A stretch of 64,000 nucleotides of DNA from NCBI GenBank assembly GCA_965216135.1, contig CBDCFL010000024.1, forward strand, positions 868,001 to 932,000. The letters run 5' to 3'. The notes under the pieces are model-generated. The model saw nothing but the letters and a program-made list of their open reading frames with translations, was not told the DNA's origin and did no database searches. This document shows positions 1 to 7,943 of this stretch, one piece after another (position 1 is the stretch's first letter; each line of letters opens with the position of its first letter). The stretch comes from CBDCFL01 sp965216135. Lineage in GTDB: Bacteria > Pseudomonadota > Alphaproteobacteria > Rhodobacterales > Rhodobacteraceae. Both the position numbers and the translations under genes were made by a program.

Positions 1-162
1 GCGCTCGACAGCTCGGTTGAAACGGTATTTCTGATGGCCGAGGCGCGCCATCAGGCCATCGCATCCAAGCTGGTCAAGGAGATTGCGCGCCTTGGCGGGG
101 ATGTATCGAGATTTGTGTCGCCCGCGGTAAAAGACGCCTTACGGGAAAAGCTGACGGCGTAG
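1..162 (+). CDS. coaD: Phosphopantetheine adenylyltransferase, C-terminal end (partial)
   Basis: Only the last 53 codons are inside the window, ending with TAG at 160-162. The peptide reads ETVFLMAEARHQAIASKLVKE, then IARLGGDVSRFV, which matches the conserved C-terminal helix of CoaD, the enzyme that transfers AMP from ATP to 4'-phosphopantetheine in coenzyme A synthesis. The nucleotide-binding N-terminus lies upstream of the window. The gene converges on the enoyl-CoA hydratase on the other strand with a one-base gap. The assignment rests on family resemblance of this short tail. Confidence 0.8.
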   Translation, partial: ALDSSVETVFLMAEARHQAIASKLVKEIARLGGDVSRFVSPAVKDALREKLTA

Positions 163-163
163 C

Positions 164-901
164 TTACCGGCCCTGATACTCGGCGGGCCGTTTTTCGAGA
201 AATGCCAGCAGGCCCTCTTTGAAATCGCGGGTTTTGCCGCATTGGCCCTGCAGGCGGGCTTCCAGTGCCAGTTGCTCGTTCAGCGAATTTGTCGCACTTG
301 CCCGCAGCGCGGTCTTGACGACACCGTATGCCACCGATGGCCCGCGGGCCAGTTGCGCGGCCCGCCCCCGCCAGTGGGCGTCGAACCCATCGTCGCTGAC
401 GCATTCCCAGATCATTCCCCATTGTGCGGCCTGCGACGCCGTTACGGATTCAGCAAATAGTGATGTCCCTATCGCGCGGGCCATACCGATCTGGCGCGGC
501 AGCCAATAGGTTCCGCCTGAATCCGGCACCAATCCAATCCGCGTAAAGGCCTGCAGAAAAACCGCGCTCTCGGCAGCGATAACCACATCGGTGGCCAGCG
601 CCAGGTTGGCACCTGCCCCGGCGGCTGCCCCATTGACCGCTGCCAGCGTCGAAATCTCGGCATTCGTTATCGCCTCGATCATCGGCACATATTCGTCGCG
701 CAATGTGCGTTCCAGATCCATCCGGTCGGCATTCTTGGCGTCGCCCAGATCCTGGCCCGAGCAAAATGAGCTGCCATTGCCGGTCAAGACCAGAACCCGC
801 GCCTCGCCACTCGCCCGCCTGACACCATGTAATATCTCGGCCCGCATTTGCACGTTCATCGCGTTCATTACATCGGGCCTGTTCAATGTAATGACGGCCA
901 T
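164..901 (-). CDS. PaaG-like enoyl-CoA hydratase/isomerase, 5' end cut off by an IS element
   Basis: Crotonase-fold protein, 245 aa from the internal ATG at 901. Family features are LNRPDVMNAMN near the start, the oxyanion-hole segment AAVNGAAAGAGANLALATD, and the GLVPDSGGTYWLPR and QWGMIWE segments that resemble PaaG, the ring-epoxide isomerase of phenylacetyl-CoA degradation. Assignment to that exact substrate is an inference; a general enoyl-CoA hydratase is possible. The open frame continues upstream of 901 as YETIEYALTTD before it runs into the IS630 end at 932. The missing start, ATG AAC, lies beyond the element at 2098-2103. Joining the two sides gives an intact 258-aa protein, so the insertion looks recent. 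The remaining ORF lacks the first beta strand and its own promoter, so it may be inactive. Before the insertion the gene followed ccmH in the same direction. Confidence 0.85.
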   Translation of the reverse strand: MAVITLNRPDVMNAMNVQMRAEILHGVRRASGEARVLVLTGNGSSFCSGQDLGDAKNADRMDLERTLRDEYVPMIEAITNAEISTLAAVNGAAAGAGANLALATDVVIAAESAVFLQAFTRIGLVPDSGGTYWLPRQIGMARAIGTSLFAESVTASQAAQWGMIWECVSDDGFDAHWRGRAAQLARGPSVAYGVVKTALRASATNSLNEQLALEARLQGQCGKTRDFKEGLLAFLEKRPAEYQGR

Positions 902-932
902 GTCCGTGGTCAGCGCATATTCGATCGTCTCA

Positions 933-2092
933 TACCAACGGCCCCCAGATTTGACTCAAGGGGATTCCCACGAGCGGCGTGATCTGATTCAGTGGCATCA
1001 AGGCAAGGGAGGCTTTGATGGCAGTAAGGATTACGCGCAAAGACAAGTCCGCAGGCGAGCTTCGCCAGGAAGCGGCGCGGTGCCGGGATGGGAAAGCGGC
1101 GCGACGGATGTTGGCGATTGCCCTGGTTCTGGATGGGGTTGACCGCAAGACGGCGGCAGAAAACTGCGGCATGGATCGGCAGACGCTGCGGGATTGGGCC
1201 CACCGTTACAATGCGGAGGGCGTGTCGGGCCTGTTCAACCGTCGCCCGCCGGATCCACCCTGTCTGCTGAGCGCGGCACAGAAGGAGGAGTTGGCGGAAA
1301 TGGTTCGGGCGGGTCCCGACCCCGAAACCGATGGGGTTGTGCGCTGGCGGCGCATTGATCTGAAACGCAAGATCGAAGAGCGCTTCGGCGTCACCATGCA
1401 TGAGCGAACTGTTGGCAAACAATTGGCAAGCCTGGGCTTTCGGCGTCTGTCGGCGCGCCCGCAGCATCCGAAATCCGACCCGGATGCACAGGAGGCTTTT
1501 AAAAAAACTTCGCCGCAGAGGTAGAAGCAGCCTTGCCGGAAACAGCCCGCAGCAAGCCCCTGGAGATATGGTTTCAGGATGAAGCGCGGGTTGGCCAGCA
1601 GGGCACGCTCACCCGTATCTGGGCCGAGCGTGGAACACGCCCCCGTGCCCCGCGCGACACCCGCTATATCTGGAGCTACATTTTCGGCACCGTCTGCCCG
1701 GAACGGGCTGAAGCGGCCGCTCTGATCATGCCACATGCCGACACACAGGCCATGAGCGCGCATCTCGCCGAGATCGCTAAAACCGTCGCATCGGGCGCAC
1801 ATGCCCTTCTCATTCTGGATGGCGCTGGCTGGCACGGTTCGGCAGAGCTGGAGGTACCCGACAACATCACCCTGCTCAAACTCCCGCCCTATTCCCCTGA
1901 ACTCAACCCGATGGAAAATGTGTGGGCTTATCTGCGTGCCAACAAGCTCGCCATATCCGTCTTCGACAATTATGAGCAGATCGTCGACAGGTGTTGCGAA
2001 GCATGGAACTTCTTTGCAAACGACAAAACCGCAATCACGTCAATCACTACCAGACAATAGGCCAAAACGGTCAACGACTAGGGCCGTTGGTA
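933..2092 (+). mobile_element. IS630-family insertion sequence, 1160 bp
   Basis: The element has perfect 12-bp terminal inverted repeats, TACCAACGGCCC at 933-944 and GGGCCGTTGGTA at 2081-2092. It carries one transposase split over two frames. TCA occurs immediately outside both ends (930-932 and 2093-2095), and removing the element with one TCA restores the interrupted hydratase gene. IS630 elements normally duplicate TA, and TA is present at each junction. If the ends are drawn inside the TA, the element is 935-2090, but the extra TCA is then unexplained. The boundaries are therefore certain to within a few bases only. Confidence 0.93.
1018..2060 (+). CDS. IS630-family transposase, made by -1 frameshifting
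   Basis: The first frame (1018-1524) has a helix-turn-helix domain (GMDRQTLRDWAHRYNAEGVSG) and a second winged-helix part. The second frame, open to 2060, has the DDE catalytic core: Asp in WFQDEARVG, Asp in LILDGAGWH and Glu in NPMENVWAYL. The frames meet at a run of seven A at 1501-1507. A -1 slip there converts EAFKKTSPQR-stop into EAFKKNFAAEVEAALPETA and gives a protein of about 347 aa. Slippery A-runs of this kind are known in IS630 elements. TTG at 1015 is in frame, but ATG at 1018 is the better start. The second frame has no convincing start of its own. Confidence 0.92.
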
Positions 2093-2176
2093 TCATAGTT
2101 CATTTTACTGCTCCGGGCCGTTCGCGTTTGACCAACATAGATGCACAACCCGGTTATGGAAGATGCGGCCGGGTGA

Positions 2177-2623
2177 TCATTCGTCCAGAAGCTCGGCGAT
2201 GCGCGTTTTTTCGGCCTCGCTGAGTGCAGGCGCGCCGGTCGCCTGCGACCGCCTGCGAATAGCGGCAATGCCGACCGCGAGCCCAATGACCAGAAATGCC
2301 GGCCCCGCCAGCCACAAGATGAGATTTGCGCCCTCACGTCGCGGCCTCATCAAAACGAAATCTCCGTAGCGCTCGCGAAACCAGTCTTTGACATCTTGAT
2401 CGCTTGCACCCTGTGCCACAAGCTCGCGTATTCTGGCCCGAGCGTCACGCGCCCAGGCAGCATTGGACGATGCAATCGCCTCAGACTGACATTTGACGCA
2501 GCGAATTTCGCTGTCCAGGGCCCGCGCGCGGGCCTCCAGCACCGGATCCTGAAGCATTTCAGAGGGATCAAGCGCCCAAATGGGTGTGGCGACGGCCAGT
2601 AGGAGCAGCAAGGCCCACTTCAT
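2177..2623 (-). CDS. ccmH: Cytochrome c maturation protein CcmH
   Basis: 148 aa with a signal peptide (MKWALLLLLAVATPIWA), the periplasmic RCVKCQ redox motif, a three-helix domain ending in RERYGDFVLMRP, and one C-terminal membrane helix followed by a short cytoplasmic tail. CcmH keeps apocytochrome c reduced for heme ligation with CcmF. This is the short form, without the TPR domain (CcmI) that is fused in some gammaproteobacteria. The start overlaps the stop of ccmF in an ATGA, so the two are translationally coupled. The IS630 insertion lies just downstream, which should end the transcript that formerly ran into the hydratase gene. Confidence 0.95.
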   Translation of the reverse strand: MKWALLLLLAVATPIWALDPSEMLQDPVLEARARALDSEIRCVKCQSEAIASSNAAWARDARARIRELVAQGASDQDVKDWFRERYGDFVLMRPRREGANLILWLAGPAFLVIGLAVGIAAIRRRSQATGAPALSEAEKTRIAELLDE

Positions 2624-4590
2624 TCTGCGGGCACGCCCCGGGGCTTTGCGCGCGCGCCTGCGGCAACGCGAAAGCGGCGGTCGGTCAGGCTCAGCAAACC
2701 GCCCAATGCCATAATCATGGCACCAGCCCAGATCCAGTTGGCCAGCGGCTTGATATAGGTGCGAACCGCCCAGCCGCCATCGTCCTGGGGATCGCCGATC
2801 ACCACGTAGATGTCGCGCAAAAATCCGTTGGCTATTGCGGCTTCAGTCGTGGGCATCTGGGCGACAGGGTAAAGGCGCTTTTCCGGATACAGCCGCGCAG
2901 CAAGGCGACCATCTTTGTTGATGGTCAGATCGGCGCGGGTGGCCACATAATTTGGGCCGCGGATGCGTTCAACAGAATTCAGGGTCAGTTCATAACTGCC
3001 TACCAGGTAAGGCTCACCGACCTGGGCAACGCGAATGTCCTCAATTTCCCAGGCCAAAAGTCCTGCGATCCCGGCCATCACGATACCAAGCCCTGAATGC
3101 GCCAGAACGCGCCCCCAATCCGCGCGCTGGACGCGCATCAGGCGTGCTGATCTATCGGCCCAGCGCCCGCGCCCCAGCCGCTGCCACAGGTCCATACCCG
3201 CCCCGCCGATCAGCCAAACGCCCAGCGCCATGCCCAAGGGCCCCAGCGCGGATCGCCCGCTCTGCATGGCCCAAATCAACGCCAGGACAGCAAATGCAAA
3301 CAGCGCCGCGGGCAGCAAATTGCGAAACGCTTTGGACAATTTGGCGCGTTTCCAGGGCAGCAAAGCGCCTATGGGAGCTGCCAACGCCACAAGTACCATG
3401 AACGGCCCGAAGGCGGCGTTGAAATACGGCGGCCCGACGCTGATTTTCTGGTCCAGAAATAGCTCGGCCAACAATGGCCAGACGGTGCCGACAAAAACCA
3501 CCAGCGCCGCGCCGGCCAAAAGCACGTTATTCAGGATCAGGGCGCTTTCGCGGCTGACCACCGAAAAGACGCCTTTGGCCTCCATCGCCCCGGCGCATAT
3601 CGCATAGAGAACCAACGCGCCGCCGACGAATACCGTCAGGATGGCCAGGATAAACACGCCTCGTTCCGGGTCATTGGCAAAGGCATGAACCGAAGTCAGA
3701 ACCCCGGAACGGACGATGAAAGTGCCGATGAGCGAGAACCCGAAGGCCAGAATTGCCAACAGGATCGTCCAGCTTTTCAGGGCTTCGCGCTTTTCGACGA
3801 CGCTGGCCGAGTGCAGAAGTGCCGCAGCAAACAGCCAGGGCATGAAGGACGCATTTTCGACCGGATCCCAGAACCAGAAGCCGCCCCAGCCAAGCTCATA
3901 ATAGGCCCACCAGGAGCCCAGCGCGATGCCAACGGTCAAAAACAGCCAAGCCGCGAGCGTCCATGGCCGGACCCAGCGCGCCCAGGTAGCATCGACGCGG
4001 CCTTCAAGCAGGGCCGCAATGGCGAAACTGAAGGCCATCGAAAGGCCGACATAGCCCAGGTAGAGAAACGGCGGATGAAAGGCCAAACCGGGATCCTGCA
4101 AGAGCGGGTTCAGGCCCTCGCCGTTCAATGGTGGCCGGTCAAGGCGCAGAAACGGGTTGGAAGTAAACAGGACAAAAGCCAGAAATGCCGCGCCGATGGC
4201 ACCCTGAACCGACAATGCGCGCGCGCGCAAGGTCGCGGGCAGGTTCGCGCCAAACAATGCCAACGCGGCCCCAAACAATGCCAGGATCAACACCCACAAC
4301 AGCATCGATCCCTCGTGATTCCCCCAGACACCGGTGATCCGGTAAAGCAGGGGCTTGTCGGTGTGAGAGTTGAGCGTGACCAGGCGCAATGAAAAATCGG
4401 ACACCACAAAGGCGCGCATCAGTGACGCGAACGAAAAAATCAGCAAGACCGCCTGCAACAACGCGGCGGGCTCGCCCAGACCCATCAGCGCGGCGCTGCG
4501 CCGAATAGCCCCAACCTGCGGCACCACAGCCTGCGCGAGCGCAACGATGAGCGCGAAGATCAGTGCAAAATGTCCGATTTCGACCAACAT
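2620..4590 (-). CDS. ccmF: Heme lyase subunit CcmF
   Basis: About 656 aa, with many membrane helices. It carries the tryptophan-rich heme-binding WWD segment (WGGFWFWDPVENASFMPWL) near residue 230 and the large periplasmic domain near the C-terminus. CcmF takes heme from CcmE and joins it to the CXXCH motif of apocytochromes c with CcmH. The start used here gives MLVEIGHFALIF, the usual family N-terminus. An in-frame ATG at 4602 would add four residues, and the longer frame to 4626 begins with TTG and is unlikely. The gene lies directly downstream of the lysis cassette, which separates it from ccmE. Confidence 0.93.
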   Translation of the reverse strand: MLVEIGHFALIFALIVALAQAVVPQVGAIRRSAALMGLGEPAALLQAVLLIFSFASLMRAFVVSDFSLRLVTLNSHTDKPLLYRITGVWGNHEGSMLLWVLILALFGAALALFGANLPATLRARALSVQGAIGAAFLAFVLFTSNPFLRLDRPPLNGEGLNPLLQDPGLAFHPPFLYLGYVGLSMAFSFAIAALLEGRVDATWARWVRPWTLAAWLFLTVGIALGSWWAYYELGWGGFWFWDPVENASFMPWLFAAALLHSASVVEKREALKSWTILLAILAFGFSLIGTFIVRSGVLTSVHAFANDPERGVFILAILTVFVGGALVLYAICAGAMEAKGVFSVVSRESALILNNVLLAGAALVVFVGTVWPLLAELFLDQKISVGPPYFNAAFGPFMVLVALAAPIGALLPWKRAKLSKAFRNLLPAALFAFAVLALIWAMQSGRSALGPLGMALGVWLIGGAGMDLWQRLGRGRWADRSARLMRVQRADWGRVLAHSGLGIVMAGIAGLLAWEIEDIRVAQVGEPYLVGSYELTLNSVERIRGPNYVATRADLTINKDGRLAARLYPEKRLYPVAQMPTTEAAIANGFLRDIYVVIGDPQDDGGWAVRTYIKPLANWIWAGAMIMALGGLLSLTDRRFRVAAGARAKPRGVPAE

Positions 4591-4691
4591 CGCGGCGAGC
4601 ATAGACCGATACGAATTGCAGGCCAATGGGCTGAGGCGCTATTGTCGGGCCATTGCCGCCAAGATCACGCAAAGTTTAGATGGTTCGCCAG

Positions 4692-4927
4692 CTAGCGTAT
4701 CTGTTTGGCCCAGGCATCCATGCCAAATGCGCCGGCAGCAAAAGTAAAGACCGGCAAGGTCAGAAATCGCGCGATTTCCAACGCCTGGTCATTGCCGACT
4801 CCCCAGAAAAAAAACCCCAAAGCCAGATGAGCATAAGCGTCGCAATCTCGCGCTTGTAAGTTTTGGCCCGACCTGGCGTCGCTGATCCGCCGCTGCTTTG
4901 GTCGCGATTTTCACCGCCGCTAACCAA
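4692..4927 (-). pseudogene. Small membrane protein of the lysis cassette, frameshifted at a T8 tract
   Basis: Reading from a TTG at 4927 that overlaps the stop of the upstream gene, one frame gives TYKREIATLMLIWLWGFF. The next part, FWGVGNDQALEIARFLTL and then PVFTFAAGAFGMDAWAKQIR-stop, continues in another frame. The two join at eight consecutive T (minus strand, 4807-4814). Nine T would give a continuous protein of about 78 aa with a hydrophilic N-terminus and two membrane segments. No named family is assigned. It may be a true pseudogene, a phase-variable gene or a homopolymer sequencing error. The good codon structure on both sides argues that the protein was recently intact. Confidence 0.6.
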
Positions 4928-5126
4928 TGCCGAAACCGCCGTTGAGCACGAAAGCCAGTGCGCTCAACGTCAGCGCCCCGAGGATCAGGCGCACCAGCCA
5001 TTTTAGCGTATCTTCAATGGCCGAAAGCCGCTTTTCGACATTGATCCGGTGAACCTCGTCGACGGCGTTTCGTGTCTCCAGGTTCTGAAGGCGGCGCTCG
5101 ACCTGCCTTTGCCAGTCTTCATTCAA
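4920..5126 (-). CDS. Small coiled-coil plus membrane-anchor protein of the lysis cassette
   Basis: 68 aa. Residues 1-42 are charged and heptad-like (QVERRLQNLETRNAVDEVHR), followed by one membrane helix (LVRLILGALTLSALAFVL). This resembles small phage lysis accessory proteins of the hemolysin XhlA type, but the similarity is architectural and I do not claim homology. The start overlaps the stop of the holin gene (ATGA), and the stop overlaps the start of the next, frameshifted gene. It therefore belongs to the same transcript as the holin and muramidase. Confidence 0.75.
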   Translation of the reverse strand: MNEDWQRQVERRLQNLETRNAVDEVHRINVEKRLSAIEDTLKWLVRLILGALTLSALAFVLNGGFGIG

Positions 5127-5671
5127 CCACCCGCCCTCCAGTCTTTGAGTGCGGGATTATCACGCCAGTCAGCGGACCCGATTGACTCACCCGGCCCCAT
5201 ATCCGCTTCCTGAGAATCTGCCAATGCGTTCAGCTTGGCTATATTGGCCGTGACATCGTTCGCGCGTGCCACAGTTTCTGCGAGAGATCGCTGAAATTGC
5301 TGACCTTTTGCCTGATAGCGTGCACCAAAATAAAAGCTCACGATTGCCCCCATCAGCCACCACAGCGGCTCTGGCACCAGCGCAACGCCTTGCATCCGGC
5401 TCGCAAACCAGATCGGGTCGGACATGGCCGCGACGAAGAGCCCGATCGTGCCCAGCGCCATGGCCGGGCGCGGAACCCGGTTCAGCCCATCCATAAGCCG
5501 ATCAAAGACCCCTTTGCGTTCGACCGCAAATTGGCCCAGCGCCGCCTGACGATGTGTGGCCATGCGAACCGCGGCGGCCTCTTCGTTTTCTTTGAATATT
5601 TCTACGGTTTCAGCCAGCACATTGCGCCCGCCGCCAAAAAACATGCCGAGGATTGCTTGCATCACTCCCAT
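5123..5671 (-). CDS. Holin family protein
   Basis: 182 aa. A soluble N-terminal segment is followed by hydrophobic helices (PAMALGTIGLFVAAMSDP, and EPLWWLMGAIVSFYFGARYQA) and a soluble C-terminal tail. This is the arrangement of the three-helix holin family seen in Rhodobacterales gene transfer agent lysis cassettes. A holin opens the inner membrane so that the muramidase reaches peptidoglycan. The first ten bases overlap the end of the muramidase gene. Pairing of holin and endolysin for gene transfer agent release is established in Rhodobacter capsulatus; its use here is inferred. Confidence 0.8.
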   Translation of the reverse strand: MGVMQAILGMFFGGGRNVLAETVEIFKENEEAAAVRMATHRQAALGQFAVERKGVFDRLMDGLNRVPRPAMALGTIGLFVAAMSDPIWFASRMQGVALVPEPLWWLMGAIVSFYFGARYQAKGQQFQRSLAETVARANDVTANIAKLNALADSQEADMGPGESIGSADWRDNPALKDWRAGG

Positions 5672-6273
5672 GATGCCACCCGGTCTCGATGTGCCGCATC
5701 ACTCAAATGATACTTGGGCGAAATGAACTCCTCGGCGCGGCTTATCCAGCCGCCTTTTCCACCATCGCGGCGGCGCGCGAATTTGCGGCTGGCCGGACGC
5801 CGACCCGCCAAGGCGTAATAGTAATTGCGCCGCGCGATCCCATAGGCATCGGCCAGGTGATCCGGCGCCATTGCCAGCGCCCGATGCGTCGCTTTGGCCG
5901 TCATCGGGCCAATGATCCCGTCAACGGTAACTTCAAGACCCAGCTGAGCAAGCAATCTTTGCAGGATATTGACCGCATTCGCGCCGGAATTGACATACAT
6001 GTCAAAAACGCTTGGGCGCAACGGCTCGGGCAGCCGATGGATCGCCGGGCGCTGGTAATATTCGTTAAGGAAAATGTCGCGTGCCTGCCCAGCTTTCAGC
6101 GCTCTGATATCATCGGCGTCAACATCACCGTCATGGTCAAGGTCAAGCCCCAGCCGACGCGCCGTGCCAATAGTGATGCCGTGATTTGTGGCACCGCCGG
6201 GGTCATCGGGATCATCCACAAACCCGCCTTCGCGCGCCAGAATCTCATCTGCAATCACGGTTATGGATTTCAT
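5662..6273 (-). CDS. Holin-associated N-acetylmuramidase (glycoside hydrolase family 108 type)
   Basis: 203 aa. The catalytic part has the family signature ILAREGGFVDDPDDPGGATN, followed by HGITIG; the Glu in EGGF is the likely catalytic acid. A peptidoglycan-binding segment follows (LEVTVDGIIGPMTAKATHRAL). Between them, around residues 44-56, is DLDHDGDVDADD, which fits a 12-residue EF-hand calcium loop. There is no signal peptide, so export depends on the holin downstream. The enzyme cleaves glycan strands to lyse the cell. ccmE lies 71 bp upstream in the same direction. Confidence 0.88.
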   Translation of the reverse strand: MKSITVIADEILAREGGFVDDPDDPGGATNHGITIGTARRLGLDLDHDGDVDADDIRALKAGQARDIFLNEYYQRPAIHRLPEPLRPSVFDMYVNSGANAVNILQRLLAQLGLEVTVDGIIGPMTAKATHRALAMAPDHLADAYGIARRNYYYALAGRRPASRKFARRRDGGKGGWISRAEEFISPKYHLSDAAHRDRVASWE

Positions 6274-6344
6274 TGAAATAGCCGTTCAAATCATTGAATT
6301 AATTCGCGGCTAAATCTGATCTGACAAAGTTAACGGCTTGGAAA

Positions 6345-6797
6345 TCAACCGTTCGGGTCTTGGTAAACGCCTTGCTCCTTTAGGGCATCGATGACTTCCT
6401 TCGGCATGTATGTCTCGTCATGTTTGGCAAGTATTTCAGTTGCTTGAAAGACGCCGTCAACGTAACGCCCGGTGCCAATCATGCCTTCACCCTCGCCAAA
6501 CAGGTCCGGCAAAACCCCGGTAAATGAAACAGCAATCGTCGCCGCACCGTCGGTCACCCGAAAAGTGATCGTCTCGCCCTGTCCGCGCACCAAAGAGCCC
6601 TCTTCGACAAGGCCGCCGAGGCGAAATAATTCACCTGCGGGCGGGGGGGTTTCCACCAACTGTGCAGGCGCGCGGAAATAGTTGATACCATCGCGCATCG
6701 CGAAACCGACGAGCGCTGTCGCGGTGATCAGCGCGGTGAAAGCGATAAGAATGACCTGAATGCGTCGTCGCTTTTTAAGGTTTTTTAATCCTGCCAT
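6345..6797 (-). CDS. ccmE: Periplasmic heme chaperone CcmE
   Basis: 150 aa. A basic N-terminus (LKKRRRIQ) is followed by a membrane anchor and an OB-fold domain that ends with the heme-attachment motif KHDETYMPKEV, in which the His binds heme covalently and the Tyr is a ligand. CcmE carries heme from CcmC to CcmF. ATG at 6797 is preferred because it is preceded by GAGGGC and matches the family N-terminus; the longer reading begins with TTG. The gene lies 42 bp downstream of argC and upstream of the lysis cassette and ccmF. Confidence 0.95.
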   Translation of the reverse strand: MAGLKNLKKRRRIQVILIAFTALITATALVGFAMRDGINYFRAPAQLVETPPPAGELFRLGGLVEEGSLVRGQGETITFRVTDGAATIAVSFTGVLPDLFGEGEGMIGTGRYVDGVFQATEILAKHDETYMPKEVIDALKEQGVYQDPNG

Positions 6798-6839
6798 GCT
6801 GCCCTCATTCAAGCCATCCGCACATGCCGTCTCGCGTCG

Positions 6840-7868
6840 TCATGGATACACCGGCGCACCCAAAAGTGCGGTTGTTTCCGGCTCGCCCAGCATGAGATTC
6901 GCATTCTGAACCGCCTGGCCGGACGATCCTTTGCACAGGTTATCAATCGCCGCAACAATCATGGCGCGACCGTCAATGCGATCACCAATCACCCCGACAT
7001 GGCAATAATTCGATCCCATGACATGGCCCGTTCCCGGCGCCTCGCCGAACGGCAAAACCACAACAAACGGCTCGTCGCGATAGGCCGCCTGCAGTGCCGC
7101 ATGGATCGCATGGGGCGCACCCCGGACATAGCAGCTTGCCAAAATGCCCCGGTTCATCGGCACCAAATGCGGGGTGAATGCGATGCGCACGTCACGGCCC
7201 GCGATCGCAGAAAATTCCTGATCAAACTCACCCAAATGGCGGTGCTGTCCGCCTTGGGCATACCCCGCAACGTCCGTTGAGCGCTCAGCAAACAAAATGT
7301 TTTCCTTTAACGCCCGACCAGCGCCGGTGGTTCCGTTCTTCAGATCGCAGATGATGTCGTCAAGGTCGATCAGGGCATCGGTAATAACCGGGCGCAATGC
7401 ATATTGTACTGCCGCGGCGTTGCACCCCGTGCCTGCGACCAGCCGGGCACCGCGGATTTCCTCACGATAAAATTCAGTCAATCCGTAGACCGCAGTTGGC
7501 TGAATATCCGGGGCGTCATGGGCGCGGCCATACCATTTTTCGTAACTTGCCGGATCACGCAACCGAAAATCCGCCCCCAGATCGACCACGCGGCATTTCT
7601 CTGGCAGCGCTTGGACAACCGACTGCGACACGCCGTGGGGCAGGGCGGAAAACACCAGATCAATACCGGCGAAATCTATGTCGGCGACGGCAACGAGCGT
7701 TGGTAATTCGAGGTGGCGCAGATGCGGAAAGACCTGCGCGATACTCAAGCCCGCCTTGCGATCGGCGGAAAGCGCGGCAATTTCCATGGTTGGATGCCCG
7801 GAAATCAGGCGGATAAGCTCGGCACCTGTATAGCCAGAGGCACCCAGAATGGCGATTTTGTGGGTCAT
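6840..7868 (-). CDS. argC: N-acetyl-gamma-glutamyl-phosphate reductase
   Basis: 342 aa, the family length for the long form. It has an NADP-binding Rossmann start (KIAILGASGYTGAELIRLI) and the active-site cysteine in VAGTGCNAAAVQYAL. The enzyme reduces N-acetylglutamyl phosphate to the semialdehyde in arginine synthesis. Start MTHK at 7868 is well placed. The gene heads the minus-strand run argC-ccmE-lysis cassette-ccmF-ccmH, and the frameshifted murI gene lies 75 bp upstream in the same direction. Confidence 0.96.
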   Translation of the reverse strand: MTHKIAILGASGYTGAELIRLISGHPTMEIAALSADRKAGLSIAQVFPHLRHLELPTLVAVADIDFAGIDLVFSALPHGVSQSVVQALPEKCRVVDLGADFRLRDPASYEKWYGRAHDAPDIQPTAVYGLTEFYREEIRGARLVAGTGCNAAAVQYALRPVITDALIDLDDIICDLKNGTTGAGRALKENILFAERSTDVAGYAQGGQHRHLGEFDQEFSAIAGRDVRIAFTPHLVPMNRGILASCYVRGAPHAIHAALQAAYRDEPFVVVLPFGEAPGTGHVMGSNYCHVGVIGDRIDGRAMIVAAIDNLCKGSSGQAVQNANLMLGEPETTALLGAPVYP

Positions 7869-7943
7869 CTTGGTAATCTCTTAGGGCTTTCGCGCGTCAC
7901 AACATAGCCGCGGGCCGACAAAGGGAAAAGGCATGACCATGCC

